From: Symbiodinium natans
Lineage: Eukaryota > Sar > Dinophyceae > Suessiales > Symbiodiniaceae
Length of the DNA stretch: 64,000 nt
Assembly: GCA_905221605.1 (NCBI GenBank)
Contig: CAJNDS010002745.1
Coordinates: 422,501-486,500 of the forward strand
Reading direction: 5' to 3'
A program made the position numbers and the translations under genes. Below, one piece after another: positions 1-10,987 of this stretch (position 1 is the first letter of the stretch; every line of letters begins with the position of its first letter). A model generated the notes under the pieces. The model was not told where the DNA came from, ran no database searches, and was given only the letters and a program-made list of their open reading frames with translations.

Positions 1-620
1 CCCTAAGCCCTAAGCCCTAAGCCCTAAGCCCTAAGCCCTAAGCCCTAAACTAAGCACCCAAGCCCTAAGCCCTAAACCCTAAACCCTACACCCTCAGGGC
101 CTCAAGGTCACTTCCCTGGGCCCGTCAACCAGAAAAGGAAGCTGGGCAGGCAAGCCAGACTCGAGTCCCAGTACTGGAACCTTCCAGAATCGGCAGTTTC
201 CGAATTTGGGTTTAGGGTTTAGGGTTTAGGGTTTAGGGTTTAGGGTTTAGGGTTTAGGGTTTAGGGTTTAGGGTTTAGGGTTTAGGGTTGAGGGTTGAGG
301 GTTGAGGGTTTAGGGACCTTTTTGGGTACCCATTGTATAAGACGGCACCCAAAAAAAGACCTAATTTTTGAGAACTACGTACCCAAATGGGTCAAGTAGG
401 GGCCAAAAAATTGGGATAGGGCTTTGGGGGGGGTTATTAGAGGGACCGTAAGGGAAAATACTTGTAGTAATTATTCCGACCCCTATGTTGTTCCGATTTC
501 GGGTTTCAAGAGCTTCGGGGTTCAGGGTTTACTTTTGGAGTTGGCATGCGCAGAGCCATGCCGGCACTCCTGCGGGGTTTAGGGTTTAGGGTTTAGGGCT
601 GAAGGAGACATCTTTTCTTC
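1..620. repeat. Telomere-type arrays (CCCTAAG/CCCTAAA, then TTTAGGG)
   Basis: Opens with CCCTAAG variants (1-50) and CCCTAAA units (60-95), then an unbroken TTTAGGG array at 206-315 and short runs near 577-598. The orientation flips and unique DNA follows, so this is interstitial repeat, not a chromosome end. The unique segment 120-205 is open in several frames and cannot be assigned. 315-575 is AT/GC-mixed DNA without recognisable content. Confidence 0.85.
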
Positions 621-845
621 CACATCTGCTACACATTCCAGGAATCCTCGTGGAGCCGCGATTGCCGGCGGCGGCAAGTTGTCCGAACGAATTCATTCAG
701 AAAGATGAACTTCTTCATACCTTTCAAAGACTTCGCGACGTCTGCGGCAATTTTGTATTTTTCTCCGGAGCTGCCCACACGTTCCGGACTCGAGTGAGGG
801 AAGAGCCCCAACAATTTGTCGGCCAACGCTGGGAGTTGTAGGCTT
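601..845 (-). other. Coding-like island, strand uncertain
   Basis: A non-telomeric island between arrays. The minus frame is open from about 839 to 629 and reads like protein (LPALADKLLGLFPHSS, later EKYKIAADVAKSLKGMKKF), with a possible acceptor CTCCCAG upstream. The plus frame 650-841 is also open. I favour minus for its composition. No family recognised. Confidence 0.3.
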
Positions 846-1238
846 GGTTTAGGGTTTAGTGTTTGGTGTTTAGGGTTTAGGGTTGAGAGCACCCCCCCCC
901 CCCCCGCTCCAAGTTAGAAGTAGGGTTCTAAGGGACCCTACAGTGAGTTGTAAGTCCCATTACTTCTCCTTTCACTAAAGCTAAGTGTAGCAAGATGGCC
1001 CCTATAAAGCCTAAACTCTAAACCCTAAACCCTTATATAGGGGGTTTCCGAAGTAAGGGGGTACCCTTTTTGGTGCTCGTTTAAAGGGATTCTAGCATGT
1101 TGGGGTATATTGTGGACTACCACCCTAAACCCTAAACCCTAAACCCTAAACCCTAAACCCTAAACCCTAAACCCTAAACCCTAAACCCTAAACCCTAAAC
1201 CCTAAACCCCCCTAATCCTCAGATTACGGAATTTATAC

Positions 1239-1340
1239 CTGAAGCTCTGAGGGAGGCGCTGATGCCAGCACCGGGACGACAGTGGCGCTGCGCAAGGTCC
1301 ATTCTGAGAGGAAGACCTCCGAGGCTTCCGGGGGCTTGGG
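1239..1340 (-). CDS. Candidate internal exon, unknown protein
   Basis: A 102-nt, 34-codon open exon between arrays. On the minus strand it follows CCCTAAAAG (acceptor AG inside telomere-like repeat) and ends CAG|GTATAA, a good donor. The translation contains EVFLSEWTLRSATVVPVLAS. Flanks are telomeric on both sides: CCCTAAA to the left, TTTAGGG to the right. The plus strand is also open but lacks a donor. Function unknown. Confidence 0.4.
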
Positions 1341-1343
1341 CTT

Positions 1344-1676
1344 TTAGGGTTTAGGGTTTAGGGTTTAGGGTTTAGGGTTTAGGGTTTAGGGTTTAGGGTT
1401 TAGGGTTTAGGGTTTAGGGTTTAGGGTTTAGGGTTTAGGGATTAGGGTTTAGGGTTTAGGGGTTTAGGGTTTAGGGGTTTAGGGGTTTGGTGGTGGGCTT
1501 TTGGAGGCTTTTGGGGCTTGATGGGGCTTGTAGGGTTTAAAGGTATAGAGTCTGAGTCTATGGCTGACAGTTTAGGGTCTAGGGTTTAGGGTTAGGGTTT
1601 AGGGTTTAGGGTTTAGGGTTTAGGGTTTAGGGTTGAGGGTTGAGGGTTTAGGGTTTAGGGTTTAGGGTTTAGGGGG
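1344..1676. repeat. TTTAGGG interstitial arrays
   Basis: Near-perfect TTTAGGG array at 1344-1470 that degenerates into TTTAGGGG and GGGCTT variants, then a second array at 1576-1675. Confidence 0.9.
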
Positions 1677-1746
1677 TCGATACCCTGAAATGTCATGTCG
1701 AGACGAGAGGATGCCTTGGCTTCGGCCCGTCCCGCGCCCCTCGTAC

Positions 1747-1850
1747 CCCTCCCGAAGGGTCCATGTACCTAGTATATACTTGGCCCTGAAAGGGGTTCCC
1801 ATATAGTAGCTTTAGGACCCAAGTATGGACCCTTATAATATAGGGTCTAA
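1747..1850. repeat. Hairpin repeat family C, copy 1
   Basis: Shares a roughly 90-bp sequence with 4868-4965: GGTCCATGTACC, TATATACTTGG, GGGGTTCCC, TATAGTAGCTTTAGG. An inverted pair (TACTTGGCCC and ACCCAAGTAT) gives a short hairpin. Sequence 3' of it to about 1975 is related to 3290-3560 (CCCTTAGAGGATCTT versus CCCTTAGAGTATCTT), so it belongs to a dispersed repeat. Confidence 0.6.
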
Positions 1851-2600
1851 GGTTGTACCCCTAAAGGTTTTTCCCTTCATATACACCAACTACGGCCCTT
1901 ATGTTCCCTTAGAGGATCTTGAAAAGGGTCACCAAGCCCAAGGGTGCAGCTTTAGGGTTCCGGGGTAGAACCCAAACCCTAAACCCTAAACCCTAAACCC
2001 TGAACCCTAAACCCTAAACCCTTCCGGAGAGCATGACGTGCCGCCAGCCCTGCAAAAGGAATCTGTAGGAGCCCCGACCCCGAGAACCCCTGAACCGGAT
2101 TAGGGTTAGGGTTTGGGGTTAGGGTGTAAGGTTTAGGGTTTACGGCCCTGAACCCAGAACCCTGAACCTTCCGAAACCTGAGCCGAAACCGTGCAACGCG
2201 AAACCCTGAATGCCAAAACCGGAAAAGCAAAACCCCAAACCACACCCCCCAAACCTAAACAAACCCTAAACCCAACTAAACGACGCCTCGCAGAGCCTGG
2301 CGAGGCGAGGCAAAAGGAAGCGGTCCGCCAGCGTGAAGACCTGCGCTGGGATTGGTTTAGGGTTCAGGGTTTAGGGTCGAGTATACAAGGAGCTTCCTGA
2401 GCTTGTCGGGTTTGTGGGGCCGGTTCAGGGCTTATAGGGGTTTGGATGGGTTTGGTGTTTGGGCCCTAAACCCTAAACCCTAAACCCCAAACCCCAAACC
2501 CCAAACCCTAAACCCTAAATGCCTAGCTAGGGTTGCGGGGTTTTGGACTTGGGGTGGTACAATCAGGGTTTAGGGTTTAGGGTTTGGGGTTTAGGGTTAC

Positions 2601-2663
2601 CTTTATAAGCGAACCAGCTCTAGAGCCCAAAAGGCGAAAAGAGTACCACTGGGCTACCAAGAT
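2601..2663. repeat. Inverted-repeat element family B, truncated copy
   Basis: Right half of the family seen at 24314-24443 and 53119-53225. It ends in the terminal motif ACTGGGCTACCAAG and shares the AAGGGAACC-like interior. The left terminus is missing and replaced by telomeric repeat. Confidence 0.5.
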
Positions 2664-3061
2664 ACCGGAACCCCATCGCAAACCGTAAATTAGTGCACCT
2701 TCACACCAAGCACTAGCTCATACAAGGGTGAGCTAACACCCTGGCCCTGAACCCTAAGCACTCCCGTCCGAAAAAACCGCAGCCCAAACCCCAAACAGAC
2801 ACGGATTAAGGTTAAGGCCTTAAGGCTTAGGGTTCAAATTGGGGCTTACGGTTTTGGAGTTTAGGGGTCAGGATGTAGGGCTAGGGCCCAATGCCCTAAC
2901 ACCCCAATTAAACCCTGAGCCCCCCAAAAACCTGTGCAAAGCAGAACCCGAAGCTGCTACAACAACCCACAAAGAACTTCTGAAAGGTTTAATTGGTAGG
3001 GTTTAGGGTTTAGGGTTTAGGGTTTAGGGTTCCGGGTTTCGGGTTTCGGGTTTAGGCTGAG

Positions 3062-3136
3062 CACTCCTGGGACAATGCTGTGGCCAACTGCTTTCTCTTC
3101 CTGCGCGCGCGCAAGTCAAAGGCGCCGCCATCTTAG
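3062..3136 (+). CDS. Candidate terminal exon
   Basis: Open frame of 24 codons plus TAG directly after TTTAGGCTGAG. The translation starts HSWDNAVANCFLFLRARK. Flanked by TTTAGGG arrays. HEAT-like in flavour, but too short to assign. The opposite strand is partly open. Confidence 0.35.
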   Translation, partial: HSWDNAVANCFLFLRARKSKAPPS

Positions 3137-3642
3137 TCAAGGTCGTCATCATCTCTCCTGCATGTCGGGTTTAGGGTTTAGGGTTTAGTTAAGGGCGGAG
3201 GGTTTAGGGTTTAGGGTTTAGGGTTTCGGGTTTAGGGTTGTATGATGCAAATTATAAGGTCTCATGGGAGTCATGCTAGGACCCCTAAGGATGTACCCCT
3301 AAGAGGTTCCCCTATGATACTCCTAATATCACCCTTATATCATCCTTAGTTATATGAAGTAGGGTATATATTTCTTGTATCCCCAAAAGGACACCAGGTA
3401 TATACACTCACCAATATTAAAAAGGAACCTTATATGCACTCACCAAAAACAGTAATATAAACCCTGCTTCATATCCCCTTAGAGTATCTTTAAGAAGGGT
3501 CCCCAAACCCAACGGTACAACCTTCTTAGGGGTCCAGGGTAGAGTCCCATGAGGGTCTATAGGGCACGACACCCTGAACCCTAAAATCTAAACCCCCAAC
3601 CCTAAAGCCTAAACCCCAAACCCCAAACCCTAAACCCTAAAC

Positions 3643-3720
3643 CCCCCGGCCCCCTGCCCCCCGCCCCCCTCTCCTCCTTCCTTTGCCTTTGCCCTTGCCT
3701 TTCCACCGCGGCATGTCATC
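3643..3720 (-). CDS. Candidate exon, KGKG/RGG-rich
   Basis: Minus-strand island after ACTCAAG, reading DDMPRWKGKGKGKGRRRGG then more RG-rich residues, ending at GG|GTTTAGG. Basic KGKG and RGG stretches are common in dinoflagellate RNA-binding proteins. Low complexity limits confidence. Confidence 0.35.
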
Positions 3721-4323
3721 CTTGAGTCGGTGCTTAGGGCTTATAGGGCTTATAGGGCTTTTAGGGCTTGTAGGGTTTAGGGGGGTTTGGGGTTTAGGGT
3801 TCAGGGTTGTTTAGGGTTTATAGTTTATAGGGTTTGGGGGGTATTGGGTTCAGGGTTTAGGGTTGAGGGTGGATTGGGAAAAGGGTTTAGGGTTTAGGGT
3901 TTAGAGTTCAGGGTGGCTTTTGGGTCGCGGGTTGAAGCTGGGCTCGGAGCTTTGGGGATATTTGGGTTTAGGATTTAGGGTTTAGGGTGGGATTAGGGTT
4001 TCACGGTGGCTCCAGGGTTTAGGATCTGGGGTTCAGGGTTTAGGGTTTGTGGGCTGGCGCGTTGTTGGCTTACATTCTTGAAGCTGCTGAGGGGTTCAAT
4101 CCTCTGAGCCTGCACCCGACGAAACCTTCGAACCCCTAAACAAGGAAGCGTTTAAACAAAAATGAACCGGCGATGAACCCTGCAAACCCTGTAAAGCCTT
4201 AAGCAATCCCTGAGCCCATACCCCACAACTGACGCCAAAGCCACCCAAAACCAAAAAAACAAAAACGTGGTTTAGGGTTTAGGGTTTAGGGTTTAGGGTC
4301 TAGAGTCTAGGGTTTAGGGCGGG

Positions 4324-4485
4324 ATGCTTCGGAAGTCCGTCACAAGCACAGGGAGGGGCATTTCTCGCCCACCAGCTGGAAACTTTCAGGTCCGACTCTA
4401 CAATCCGCGCACGAAGAAGCTACAGCATACGCTGGCGGAGGCCGTGGCCAATTTTCTTTTGTCCATGCAGTCGACACAGTTGTGA
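4324..4485 (+). CDS. Small ORF or terminal exon, unknown
   Basis: ATG to TGA, 53 codons, directly after a TTTAGGG array. The C-terminal half reads FQVRLYNPRTKKLQHT then LAEAVANFLLSMQ, which looks like real protein. The N-terminal third is less convincing, so it may be a terminal exon entered downstream of the ATG. No family assigned. Confidence 0.4.
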   Translation: MLRKSVTSTGRGISRPPAGNFQVRLYNPRTKKLQHTLAEAVANFLLSMQSTQL

Positions 4486-4762
4486 GTCGTGCGATTCAAG
4501 ATGCTCCACTCAAGTCGGGGATTCGGAGAGAGAGCAAAGCATCATTCCAGCCCCTGCAGGCCGCAGGTCGCAGGCTTAGGGTTTAGGGTTTAGGGTTGGA
4601 ACTGGACCATGTTCCACATCCAAACTAAACATCCTTTGCCTATCAGTTAACCGTAAGCTCAAACCCTAAACCAACCCAAAAACCCTGCTCAAACAACCCG
4701 AAAACTGATTAGGTTCAGACCCCGATATGGTCCTGGCCAAAACACCCAGAATCAGAAATATC

Positions 4763-4865
4763 CGCGGTAAACCGCTGCTGCTGCGCGGTCTACCAGTTCC
4801 GTTTGCTCCCATCGCTCATTTCCCAGCTGATTTCGTGCTTTTGGTCCGTCCGCTATGAGGGGTAC
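4763..4865 (-). CDS. Candidate terminal exon
   Basis: Minus-strand frame reading ARNQLGNERWEQTELVDRAA and ending YRGYF plus TGA. The adjacent 4868-4965 is a copy of the family C hairpin repeat, so a longer ORF running through it would be chimeric. Function unknown. Confidence 0.3.
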
Positions 4866-4867
4866 CT

Positions 4868-4965
4868 CCCGAAGGGTCCATGTACCCCCGTAGTATATAC
4901 TTGGGCCTTTCAGGGGTTCCCGTATAGTAGCTTTAGGGCTCAAGCATATACTATATGGGTACATC
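4868..4965. repeat. Hairpin repeat family C, copy 2
   Basis: Arms AGTATATACTTGGGCC (4892-4907) and GGGCTCAAGCATATACT (4937-4953) are inverted with two mismatches around a CAGGGGTTCCCG loop region. About 80% similar by eye to 1747-1850. Confidence 0.6.
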
Positions 4966-4979
4966 TCAACTTTTGAACA

Positions 4980-5325
4980 CCTGAACCCCAACGACCCCTA
5001 AACCCCCAAAACTCCATAACCCCGATAACCACCTAAACCCCTAAACCCCGAAACTCCCATATCATAAACCCGATAACCACCTAAACCCCGAAACCCCAAA
5101 CCCCCGAACCCCGAAACCACGAAAAAACCCGACACCCTAAACCCTAAACCCCTAACCCCTAAACCCTAAACCCTAAACCCTAAACCCTAAACCCTAAACC
5201 CCTAAACCCTAAACCCTAAACCCCTAAACCCCTAACCCTAAACCCTAAACCCTAAACCCTAAGCCCTAAGCCCTAAACCCTAAACCCTAAACCCTAAACC
5301 CTAAACCCTAAACCCTAAACCCTTC
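4980..5325. repeat. Degenerate then regular CCCTAAA array
   Basis: C/A-rich variants (CCCCTAAA, CCCCGAAA) to about 5136, then clean CCCTAAA units with some CCCTAAG to 5321. Confidence 0.9.
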
Positions 5326-5391
5326 CAAGAGCTGTCCTCATCACCCCGAGCCATTTCTTCAGGATCGGGCCTCGGTGTAGGGCTTCGGCGA
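5321..5391 (-). CDS. Candidate exon, unknown
   Basis: Island between a CCCTAAA array (left) and TTTAGGG DNA (right). On minus it follows CCGAAG and reads EALHRGPILKKWLGVMRTAL, ending AAGG|GTTTAGG so the donor GT would be telomeric. GC-rich third positions. Family unknown. Confidence 0.4.
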
Positions 5392-5424
5392 CTTCGGATT
5401 TTAGGGCTCTTAGGGTTCTGAAAG

Positions 5425-6050
5425 TGTAGGGTTTAGGGTTTAGGGTTTAGGGTTTAGGGTTTAGGGTTTAGGGTTTAGGGTTTAGGGTGTAGGGTTTTAG
5501 GATTTAGGTTTAGGTTTTAGGGTTTGGCCGTTTGGGGGTTTTAGGGTTTTAGGGCTTTAGGGTTTTAGGTTTTTAGGGTTTTAGGGTTTTAGGGTTTTAG
5601 AATCGCAGGGCTTAAGGTTTGGGGGTTTAGGGCTTTGGGGCTTGGGGTTTAGGGTTTGGGGGGTTTGGGGGGTTTTAGGGTTTTAGGGGTTTAGGGTTTT
5701 AGGGATTAGGGTTTTAGGGTTTAGGGCTTTAGGGTTTTAGGGTTTAGGGCTTGAGGGTTTTAGGGTTTCAGGGGTTCAGGGTTTGAGGGCTTTAGGGTTT
5801 CAGGGTTTTAGGGTATTTGGGTTTTGGAGTTTTGGGGTTTAGGGTCTGGGGTTTGGGTTTTAAGCCGTTTTAGGGTATTGAGTTTTTTGAGTTTTAGGGT
5901 TTAGGGGTTTAGGGTTTAAGGTTTAGGTTCAGGGCTTAGGGTCTGGGCAGTTGGGGGCTTAGGGGTCTCAGGTCCAGGGCTCATAGGGTTTGGGGTTGAG
6001 GAGCTGTGGGGTTGGGTGATTGCTTTCGGGCTTAGGGTTTAGGGTTTAGG
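5425..6050. repeat. TTTAGGG array decaying into TTTTAGGG variants
   Basis: Regular units at 5428-5490, then more than 450 bp of one-base variants (TTTTAGGG, TTGGGG, CTTAGGG). Confidence 0.9.
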
Positions 6051-6118
6051 GTGCCACCAAAGCCTACAACCACGGCTGTAGGGTGGCTTTGGGCCCTGCA
6101 CTTACTGTTGGTTTGCAG

Positions 6119-6190
6119 GGAATGAGGGAATTCCTTCGAAGTCACTTCATGCATGCCCTCCGAGCTGCTGTGGCGAACAACTTTCGAAAC
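6119..6190 (+). CDS. Candidate exon
   Basis: Canonical acceptor GGTTTGCAG, then 24 open codons beginning GMREFLRSHFMHALRAAVAN before a CCCTAAA array. No GT donor; a GA donor (TTTC|GAAACC) would fit. The acceptor context CTTACTGTTGGTTTGCAGGG recurs at 25483-25505, so it may lie in a repeat. Confidence 0.4.
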
Positions 6191-6420
6191 CTAAACCCTA
6201 AACCCTAAACCCTAAACCCTAAACCCTAAACCCTAAACCCTCATGTTGCACCCGCAATATTCGAGGGGGCCGCTATTATGAAAAGTTTTCCGGCTATTCA
6301 GGATCTGGACCCTCTGTTTTGGGGGTCCGCTATAATGAAAAGTTTTCGGGCCGGGCCTGTTTTTTTACTGGTTTTTGAGGTGGACAACTTAACAACTCAT
6401 CACACAACACTCAATCTCCT

Positions 6421-6475
6421 GACCCCCCCCCCCCCCCCCCCTCCATGACTGTTTGGGGTCTTTTTATTCAGGGGT

Positions 6476-6534
<59 letters not shown>

Positions 6535-6590
6535 GGGGGGGGGGGAGGGGGGGGGGGAGGGGGGGAGGGGGGAGGGGGGCGGTTACTTAT
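6421..6590. repeat. Poly-C (6423-6441) and poly-G (6477-6590) tracts
   Basis: About 19 C, then over 100 bp of nearly pure G with scattered A. The glycine-only ORF through it is an artefact. The tract should form G-quadruplexes. Confidence 0.95.
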
Positions 6591-7772
6591 TAAAGCAGGT
6601 CCAACATTAAACTTCTCGAAGACAAGAGAAGGCATCTCGCTGTGGATCTTCGCCCAGGTGCGTGAAGTTCAAACTCCCATTTCATGGGCTCCCCTACTAC
6701 CCTCTCCATACTTCAATTCAGGTTATTTAGGGGTAATTCCGCCGAATTAAGGTTATTTAAGGGGGGGAACCCGTATAGAGGGGGTGTAGGGAAACCCATG
6801 GACATTGCAACGCTCACCCTAAACTAGGGCTTAGGGCTGAGATGCAGGGGTCGTTGGCGGCTAAGTTCATTGAGCAACCTGGGAAAACCACATGATGCCT
6901 TGTTTGCTGGCTTCAGAGGGCGTATCACGGGTTTGTAAGGGAAGCTTGCGCCTTAAACCTAAGCCCTAAACCCTAAACCCTAAACCCTGCACCCTGAACC
7001 CTGAACCCCTAATTCCAAGAAAGGAGGAGGGCCTAAGCCACAGTGGCCGCGCAAACATTTAGAAGTAGCAACCTAAGCTCTATACCCTAAAACCTCAACT
7101 CAAACCCTGAAACTCTGAAACCCTAAAACTCTAGAACCCTAAGTCCTAGGTTATGGACCTTTACCCTAAGCCGCATGACAGAATCTGATTACAAATCCCT
7201 GTTGTAAGGTTGGGCTTTAGGGTTTAGGCTAATGGTCCCGAAACCCGAAACCCTAAACCCTAAACCCTAAACCCTATGGTCCGTCATTACACCCTAAACC
7301 CCAGCAACCAAACCTACACATGGGATCCGCACTCATTAAGGAGCTCGTTGCACTTCTGCCACTTGGCCCACCTTGCAAGCTTGCTCTAAACCCTAATCCG
7401 CAGCCCTAAACCCTAAACCCTCAACCCTGAGCCCTAAACCCTAAAACCCTGAGCCCTAAACCCCAAAGCCCAAACCCGAAGCCCTGAACCCTAAGGTTGA
7501 GAGTTTGGGGTTCAGGGTTTAGGGTTTGGGGTGTATGGTACGGTTTTATGGGTCAGGGTTGAGGTGTTCGGGTTTAGGATTTGGGGAGAAGGGCACAGAA
7601 CTAGATAAAAGGCGTTCAATGCTTCGGGTCGTGTTGAGCATGTGCTCATCCTAGACCCTAAGAGCCCTAAACCCTAAACCCTAGACCCTAAGAGCCCTAA
7701 ACCTCAACCCCTACATCCCTGAACCATGAAACCCCAAATCGTCCCAAGCCGGGTTTAGGGTTTAGGGTTAAA

Positions 7773-7829
7773 TCGGGCGGCCTTCCTTTCTTCTGCTCGG
7801 TGGCGCGCATGAGCCCCATCATGCCACCC
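7773..7829 (-). CDS. Candidate exon
   Basis: Minus strand: acceptor CTCCGCAG, then GGMMGLMRATEQKKGRPPD, running into array DNA. A GA donor would fit. Function unknown. Confidence 0.35.
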
Positions 7830-8039
7830 CTGCGGAGTAGGGTTCAGGGGTTTGGGCTTAGTGTTTTTCTAGCGGCCCAAAAAACAGGATCCGACAATTG
7901 GGGTGGGGGGGGGGGGGGTATAAGGGCCGCTATAAGGGGGTTTCTGGAAAACCTTTGGAGAATCCTTCTGTTTGTGTGTTTTTTTCTGTGGCCCAAGGCG
8001 GCCGGAAAGTCCGTGAAGCCCTCAACCCTGCACAAGGAG

Positions 8040-8420
8040 TCGTACCTATGAGGACATTTTAACACCATGTGGGGGTTTAGGGCTTAGGGTTTAGGGCTTA
8101 GGGTTTAGGGGTTTAGGGTAGGGGTACCTTATTGGGGTCCATATGATAAGGGGGTCCTGCCACTTGTGGGTCTATGTTGGGGGTCCCCTATTTTCGTAAA
8201 GCCCCCATGTAAGTCTAAGTTCTAGTGGGGGGGCCTCTAGAACTCTCCTTAGAACATGGGGTAGAAGTAGATGTGGATGGTTGAGAGGTGCAGGGTTCAG
8301 GGTTTAGGTGTTTCGCCCTTGGGATTGACACAAGTTGACTCATCCTCTAGAGACCTCATTTCTTGCGGGTTCTTCTAGTAGGGAGAGGATCTTGCCAGCT
8401 CACGTTTTGCCTGAGGCTGC
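8040..8420. other. No gene seen
   Basis: Short TTTAGGG runs (8076-8120) and AT/GC-mixed DNA with GGGGTCC and GGGGGTCCCC motifs resembling other dispersed repeats. No supported coding region. Confidence 0.5.
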
Positions 8421-8424
8421 AGAG

Positions 8425-8625
8425 CTAGTGCAATGCTATCTTGGAGTAGACCTGGAGGATGAGCTTCGGACGGTGGCTTTCCAAGCTTCTTCGCGGCTTC
8501 CTTAATTTCCCAGTCAACGCAGACAGGATTGACTGGAAGTGGAGTCTGGCATGCACGGGAACGCGCCTCTCGTTCTCCCGCAGTAGTTCTTTGTATGCGG
8601 TCTCTGATGATTGGGCTGTCTTCAA
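8425..8625 (-). pseudogene. Coding-like minus ORF, possibly part of a decayed gene
   Basis: Reads ETAYKELLRENERRVPVHAR then LHFQSILSALTGKLRKPR, open to about codon 66. Lies in an array-free block with another coding-like minus ORF immediately upstream in a different frame, suggesting exons or a frameshifted relic. No family recognised. Confidence 0.3.
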
Positions 8626-8635
8626 TGCCTGATGC

Positions 8636-8959
8636 TTAGGTCATACTCTCTTTTAAGTTTCTTTTGTGGTAAAGGGCAGCGCTGAAGCGGCGTCTGAGGA
8701 TGTGGCAAGCTGGATGAGTCGCCAAGGTTCCGTGCCACTGAACTCGGCGTGCAGCAAATGCAGCTTTCTTGTGGCCTGACCAGCAGGAACGCGTTGCATC
8801 CTGCACGCTGTGAGTGATGTTCTGCGCCTGCTTTTTGGAACTTGTCTTGATCGTTTCTTTCCTGCGCAGAAGCAAGTTGTGAAGTGTTCCAACAATTGAG
8901 GAATTGTTCTTGACTTGCCTTGGGACGAAGACCATGATCCAGTATCTCTGAGCAAATTG
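8636..8959 (-). pseudogene. Coding-like minus ORF
   Basis: Open from QFAQRYWIMVFVPRQVKN through RVQWHGTLATHPACHILRRR to a TAA. A second minus frame (9021-8653) is open too. Probably two exons or a decayed ORF. No catalytic motif seen. Confidence 0.3.
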
Positions 8960-9065
8960 AAATCTAGCTGATAAAGCTGTGAGCGAAAGGGCTGACGGAA
9001 CACGTTTGCTTCGACGCTCATGCTTTCAGCCGAGGATGTGATCGATTACCAATTTGAGGGCCTGG

Positions 9066-9860
9066 AGGAGGTTAGTAGGTCCAGGGGAGGCTTAAACGAA
9101 GCTAAGCATGGGGCCCAAAAGCTAAAGGAGATGAAGCCTGGGTTCTCAAGGCTCTAAAGGAGGTGAAACCTGAAGCTCTCGGGGGCTCTAAGGGAGGTGA
9201 AGGCTGGAGCTCTCAAGATAAACATCTTCGAAACGTGCCGATGTAAGTGAAACCTGGTCTCTCGCATGGAAGCCAAGCAGGTGAAACTTCCAACTGTTGA
9301 AGCATATCAAAAAAGGTACAACGGGGAACTATCAGATGGCACCAAAGTACTTGCAACCTGAAACTCACTGGAGCTACCGGTGTCCCTAGAGAAGGTGGAA
9401 CCTGGAGCTCTCGGGGTGCTTAGAGGAGGTGAAACCTGAAACTTTTCAAGGAATATTTTTCGCAAAAGCCTTGAGCTCTCGGGGGCCCTAAAGGAGGTGA
9501 AGCCTGGGCTCTCGGGGGCCCGAAAGAGGCCTAAAGGAGGTGAAGCCTGCAGCTCTCGGGGCCCTAAAGGAGGTGAAGCCTGGAGGTCTCGGGGGGCCAG
9601 AGGTGAAGAAAGCAGCCCTTGGAGGCTAAAAGGAGGTGAAGTCTGGAGCCGCATCTCGCTGGGCCTAAAGGAGGGAAGCCTGGACCTCTCGGGAGGCCTA
9701 AGCCTGGAGCTCGTGGGGCGCCTAAAGGAGGTGAATGCAAAGTGAAGTCTGGAGCTTTCGGGCGGGCTTCTTACAGGGGGGCCTGAAAGAAGCTTTAAAG
9801 GAGCTTAAGCCTGGAGGCCCTATAGGAGGTTAAGCCTGGAGGCTGAGAGGGCCTAGAAGA
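9066..9860. repeat. Degenerate 33-36 bp minisatellite
   Basis: Tandem copies of a unit like GGAGGTGAAGCCTGGAGCTC plus TCGGGGGCCCTAAA, best preserved at 9476-9640 and decaying outward. The proline/leucine and glycine ORFs across it are repeat translations. Confidence 0.85.
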
Positions 9861-10074
9861 GGTGAAGGCTGGATGGGCGCAGCTGTTTGGGGGTCTGGAC
9901 TTGAGGGTGCTGGGTTTGGGGTGATCCATGCAAGGGGCTCTTCCCATGTTTTCCACCGCGTCGCGCTTTCTCGCCCGTGCAGGAGATCGTTTCATTATCG
10001 CGGCTTCCTCAGGATGTCAGGCATCATGGTTTGCTGTAATGTTTCACTGGCAGTCGCAGTGACAATTGGATGAA

Positions 10075-10392
10075 CTATGACTGCAACTTGTTCCGCTGAC
10101 CAAAATGCTTTAACTCCTCGTCCACCCAGTGCCTAGACAAGCAAGCATGATGCAACTGCAGAAATCGGTCGCATTGATTTGAGACTTTGGGACGGGGGCG
10201 CCTCAGCCTTTTGCGAATGAGCGCACGGAGTTCCTCGGTAGCCGCTTCCATTAATGCCTGCAGCGACGCTGCCGTCAAGGTTGCAAGCTTTGGGGTGAAG
10301 CAGTATACTTTGTCGGCCTTTTGGTTGAGCGAGACCATATACGGTCCGAGGTGTAGGTGGGCATGTATCCATCTCGCATATAGTTGCTGCAC
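10075..10392 (-). CDS. Hypothetical protein fragment
   Basis: 105-codon minus ORF with protein-like composition: RWIHAHLHLGPYMVSLNQK, then AASLQALMEAATEELRALIR and a basic RKRLRRPRPK stretch. It abuts the left copy of the 326-bp direct repeat (10442-10767), so its true 5' end may lie within or beyond that repeat. No family recognised. Confidence 0.35.
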   Translation of the reverse strand: MQQLYARWIHAHLHLGPYMVSLNQKADKVYCFTPKLATLTAASLQALMEAATEELRALIRKRLRRPRPKVSNQCDRFLQLHHACLSRHWVDEELKHFGQRNKLQS

Positions 10393-10441
10393 CTGGCAGA
10401 AGAGTGCTTCGTGCCAGCATCTTCATGTGCTCAATCTTCAG

Positions 10442-10767
10442 CCTCTTTGGGACTCAGGGATCGGCGGTTCAGCGCCGTGCTTGCCTGCGGTTGCACAGGG
10501 CTACACTGACAGGTTGAAGCGTGCCAATCACAGCCGAGGGCGGTACTCTTGAGCCACGATGGGGCATTGACCTTAGACAGACGCATCCATGCACCATGCA
10601 GAGTGTCGCTAGAATTTCAGGCAGCGGCCATGAGGTGCTACCAAAGACCACCTGCCATGACCACGCTAAACAACAGAAAGATGTGTCCTCGCACATCAAA
10701 ACATCAAAATCCTCAGGCAGCCAACCAGACCATCTTGGCGATTAACCTGCCAATTATAGAGAACCGA
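10442..10767. repeat. 326-bp direct repeat, copy 1
   Basis: Starts CCTCTTTGGGACTCAGGG and ends TATAGAGAACCGA. Matches 11383-11708 at a constant 941-bp offset with about five substitutions (e.g. GCCGTGC/GCCATGC, TACACTG/TACAATG). No TG...CA ends, no matching flanking duplication and no PBS or polypurine tract, so I call it a segmental duplication. Confidence 0.9.
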
Positions 10768-10870
10768 TTCCTAATGCACTTGTTTGTTGGGACGCCACGC
10801 CTCCCCATACAAACATTTTGGGAATAAAGTGAAAATCGCTCCGATAAAATCACAAAAAGAGGAACCAATG

Positions 10871-10898
10871 AGAGAGCGAGAAACTCTCTCTCGCTCTT

Positions 10899-10958
<60 letters not shown>

Positions 10959-10987
10959 TCTCCCTCTCCTTCTTTCTCTCTCTCTCA
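10871..10987. repeat. (CT)n microsatellite
   Basis: About 110 bp of CT with rare interruptions, ending in CACACACA. It lies between the two 326-bp repeats. The Ser/Leu and Arg/Glu ORFs here are artefacts. Confidence 0.95.

Noticed and set aside
1-320. Chromosome end or subtelomere
   Set aside because: Arrays are interrupted, change orientation and recur throughout all 64 kb, so position 1 is not a special terminus.
6445-6750. 101-codon ORF rich in glycine
   Set aside because: Translation of a poly-G tract; no coding evidence outside it.
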